A stretch of DNA of 64,000 nucleotides, taken from assembly GCF_018991925.1 (NCBI RefSeq), contig NW_024754732.1, positions 985,001 to 1,049,000 on the forward strand, given 5' to 3'. Within the stretch, counting starts at the first letter, position 1; each line of letters begins with the position of its first letter. The translations under genes were made by a program, and so were the position numbers. The notes under the pieces were generated by a model. It was not told the origin of the DNA. It saw only the letters and a list, made by a program, of their open reading frames with translations, and made no database searches. The DNA is from Homarus americanus (Eukaryota > Arthropoda > Malacostraca > Decapoda > Nephropidae). Below, piece by piece: positions 61,736 through 64,000 of the stretch.

Positions 61736-62470
61736 GTGTCCACAAAGTCTTGTTTCACTTTTACAATTTTATTACGACCAAAACAAAGCAGACACTCTGA
61801 TGCACCATTAGCGGCTCGTAGCACCTACAGGTGATATTCCTCTTGACCAGCATTACCCTCGTCACACTCCTCATAATAATTGATCATCCTTGCACAAAGT
61901 GTTTCAGTGTCAGCAACAGGGGTTTGGAAAGCATTATCCTTAACATAACCCACAAGAAGAATTGTAAGGGCGTCACACCTCCAGATGGAGGGCAGGAGGT
62001 TGGCGCCTCACGTCCAATCCATCTATTGGGGCAGTTCTCGTTAAGGAAGTCGCGCACTAACAAATCCCAGCGGGGAGGCACACCGCACCGTCTTGTCGAA
62101 AATTAATGAGCGGCCACAGTTCATTCAAGTGGGAGTCAACAAAAGTTTCCAATGTATCGAGATATATTTTCTCCGTAACAATTCACTTAGCATAAAAAAT
62201 GTGTGGGTCATTAGCCTCCAATATGGCGGTTGAGGCTTACAGAAACACAAAATATCCTCTCTCTTGCGTACAACTTGTGTACTGTTCACTTTGGCAGCTG
62301 TGGCTCACGTGAGGTACGACGAACAGACTTCCTACGGGGCGCTGGAAGTCTCTTGGGCACTCCAACACTTTCTTCTGCCACACCTTGACGTCCACTTCGA
62401 GGTCAGTCATCACGCTGCCTGCCTCCAGAACATCACGAGGAGGGTCCACTGAGCAGTTGTTTCCGAATCC
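61736..62470 (-). mobile_element. Tc1/mariner-superfamily transposon remnant
   Basis: Minus-strand order: DNA-binding half (62,258-62,470), DDE half (61,830-62,330), then an end-like sequence whose plus-strand form is GTGTCCACAAAGTCTTGTTT at 61,736. The matching inverted end was not found before 63,000, so the element is truncated or its 5' end has decayed. Between the two protein halves about 200 bp of normal coding sequence is missing. Confidence 0.75.
61830..62470 (-). pseudogene. Tc1/mariner-superfamily transposase (broken, internally deleted)
   Basis: The N-terminal piece reads PRSGRQGVAEESV and RKSVRRTSREPQLPK then TVHKL, the helix-turn-helix and linker pattern SGRPR...E..V..+...SPRKS.RR.S.EL..P..TV. 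The next piece has EANDPHIFYAK, IVTEKIYLDTLETFVDSHLN and NFRQDGA, where QDGA holds the second catalytic Asp. After a frame change comes VRDFLNENCPNRWIGREAP, then PPSGGVTPLQFFLWV, a degraded version of WPPRSPDLTPLDFFLWG (the third acidic position reads Q in this copy). Several stops and frame changes make it inactive. Confidence 0.82.
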
Positions 62471-62636
62471 GACTCCGCTAACCACATGACACATTGAACT
62501 TTCTCCTGTTTCGTCACCATTTTGATTTAGCTATTGGTTGAGAGCAACTTGTCGCTCAGATTAACACCTGCAAAACAAAGAGAAATTCTAATAACCTTAC
62601 TATGTCTTCATCTAGACTAGAATCTACATTGGTCAA

Positions 62637-62637
62637 G

Positions 62638-62685
<48 letters not shown>

Positions 62686-62734
62686 ATACTAGTACTACTA
62701 CTACTACTACTACTACTAATAATAATAATAATAA
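62637..62734. repeat. (CTA)n/(AAT)n compound microsatellite
   Basis: About 28 CTA units then AAT units, ending at AAGGGCCTTTGGGTCCATTG. The GTA/TAG complement matches the tail motif of LINE A, but there is no LINE sequence next to it. Confidence 0.95.
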
Positions 62735-63121
62735 GGGCCTTTGGGTCCATTGTATAATGTTTATGATATTTCAGTGTTGTCGACCCAGAAATAATAGAGT
62801 ATCACTTAATTATTATTTACTGGGAAGAAAGAAAAGCAGAAAGAATGAAAAAGAGAAATTACAATGACTCGTCTTTAAGGAGAGACAGAAACACGATTTA
62901 TAAATTATACCCAAAGAAATTGTTATAATTGAGTGTGTGTGTGTGTGTGTGTAACAAAGGCACTTCTGCACATGTCCGTCATGGTAAGTGTGTTTGTGTT
63001 TTATTATCAATATATATAAACGTAAGTGTGATAAAACACATCAAAAGGTAAAACTGTATCAAAACAATTAAAATATTCCTCTGACAGGTGATATGGGAAG
63101 CTATATCACCTGTCAATATCA
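62735..63121. other. No gene recognised
   Basis: AT-rich DNA with a short (GT)n at 62,933-62,952. Confidence 0.5.
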
Positions 63122-64000
63122 CATGCCACTATCACACACCACTATCACACTCCACTATCACACACACCACTCTCACACACACCACTATCACACTCCACTA
63201 TCACACATCACAACTGTAATCATCACACTCCACCATCACACACTATCACACACCACCACACACACCACCATCACACTCCACCATCACACACACCACTCAC
63301 ACACACCACTATCACACACCACCATCACACTCCACCACACACACCACAACACACCACCATCATCACACTACACCACACCCTCACCACTCTCACACACACC
63401 CCTATCACACTCACTATCACACACACCACTATCACACTCCACCATCACACACCACTATCACCACACACCACTATCACACACTCTCCACACACACCACTAT
63501 CACACTCCACTATCACACACTCTCACACACATCACACACTATCACACCACTATCACACACCACTATCACCTCCTATCACACACCATCACACCACTATCAC
63601 ACTCCACACTATCACACTATCACTCCTATCACACACTATCACCTCCACTATCACACACCACTATCACACTCCTATCACCACCCTCACACACCCACTATCA
63701 CACTACTCTCACACCACTATCACCACTATCACACCACTATCACACACCACTCACACACACACACCACTACACACCATCACACACCACCATCACACCTCTA
63801 TCACACTCCACTATCACACACCACTATCACACCACTATCACACTCACTATCACACACACCACTATCACACCACTCTCACACACACCACTATCACACACCA
63901 CTCTCACACACCACTATCACACCACTCTCACACACTATCACACACCACTATCACACCCACTATCACACACCACTATCACATCACACACTCTCACACACAC
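63122..64000. repeat. Degenerate (CACCACTATCACACA)n satellite, runs off the window
   Basis: Dozens of 10-16 bp units made from CACTATCACA, CACACACCA and CACTCCA in changing order, with no clean period. The plus strand is almost free of G. The right end lies beyond the window. Confidence 0.93.

Noticed and set aside
62264..62452. Plus-strand 62-codon frame with His-rich text
   Set aside because: It is the antisense of the mariner transposase N-terminal region.

Overview
This window looks like intergenic or intronic DNA from an arthropod, most likely a decapod crustacean. The evidence is threefold. Short tandem repeats are extremely dense: many (GT)n/(CA)n, (TA)n, (GA)n, (AAT)n, (TAG)n and (TTC)n tracts, plus over a dozen minisatellites. 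Arthropod-type TTAGG/CCTAA telomere-like blocks are scattered through it. The reverse-transcriptase and transposase relics belong to families common in crustaceans and other invertebrates, including one retroelement tail (TTCTTATGTTCTTATGTT) that I associate with decapods. The species cannot be told from this. I found no host protein-coding gene with a defensible multi-exon structure, and no rRNA, functional tRNA or CRISPR array. Nearly all long open frames are translations of repeats.

The supportable content is mobile DNA. At 6.5-9.3 kb lies a frameshifted non-LTR retrotransposon (endonuclease C-terminus, linker, reverse transcriptase, C-terminal domain) that ends in a (GTA)n tract. A second, 5'-truncated, poly(A)-tailed retrotransposon 3' end (9,269-9,802) sits inside that microsatellite, which resumes on its far side. 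A fragment of the first family lies on the minus strand at 55.3-55.8 kb. At 11.53-12.05 kb is a short PIF/Harbinger derivative with terminal inverted repeats and one transposase exon (minus strand) ending in a splice donor. At 61.7-62.5 kb is a decayed, internally deleted Tc1/mariner-superfamily transposase (minus). tRNA-headed SINE-like copies lie near 10.7, 36.4, 43.5 and 47.3 kb.

The 52-53.5 kb region is the most structured. Two nearly identical 230-250 bp arms in inverted orientation flank the 3' end of a CR1/L2-like LINE. The tail of that LINE appears interrupted by a minus-strand (ATT)n-tailed element carrying a 45-bp minisatellite.

The rest, including 18.5-28 kb, 33-42 kb and 47.5-50.6 kb, is AT-rich single-copy-looking DNA with microsatellites and no gene I can support. 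Minisatellites are concentrated at 13.5-18.3, 28.3, 32.7-33.0, 37.9-38.3, 42.7, 46.0-46.8, 50.7-51.2, 58.6-59.2 and 63.1-64.0 kb; the last runs off the window edge. I saw no new biological system here. The best leads are the nested insertions, the large inverted repeat and the deletion-derivative transposons.
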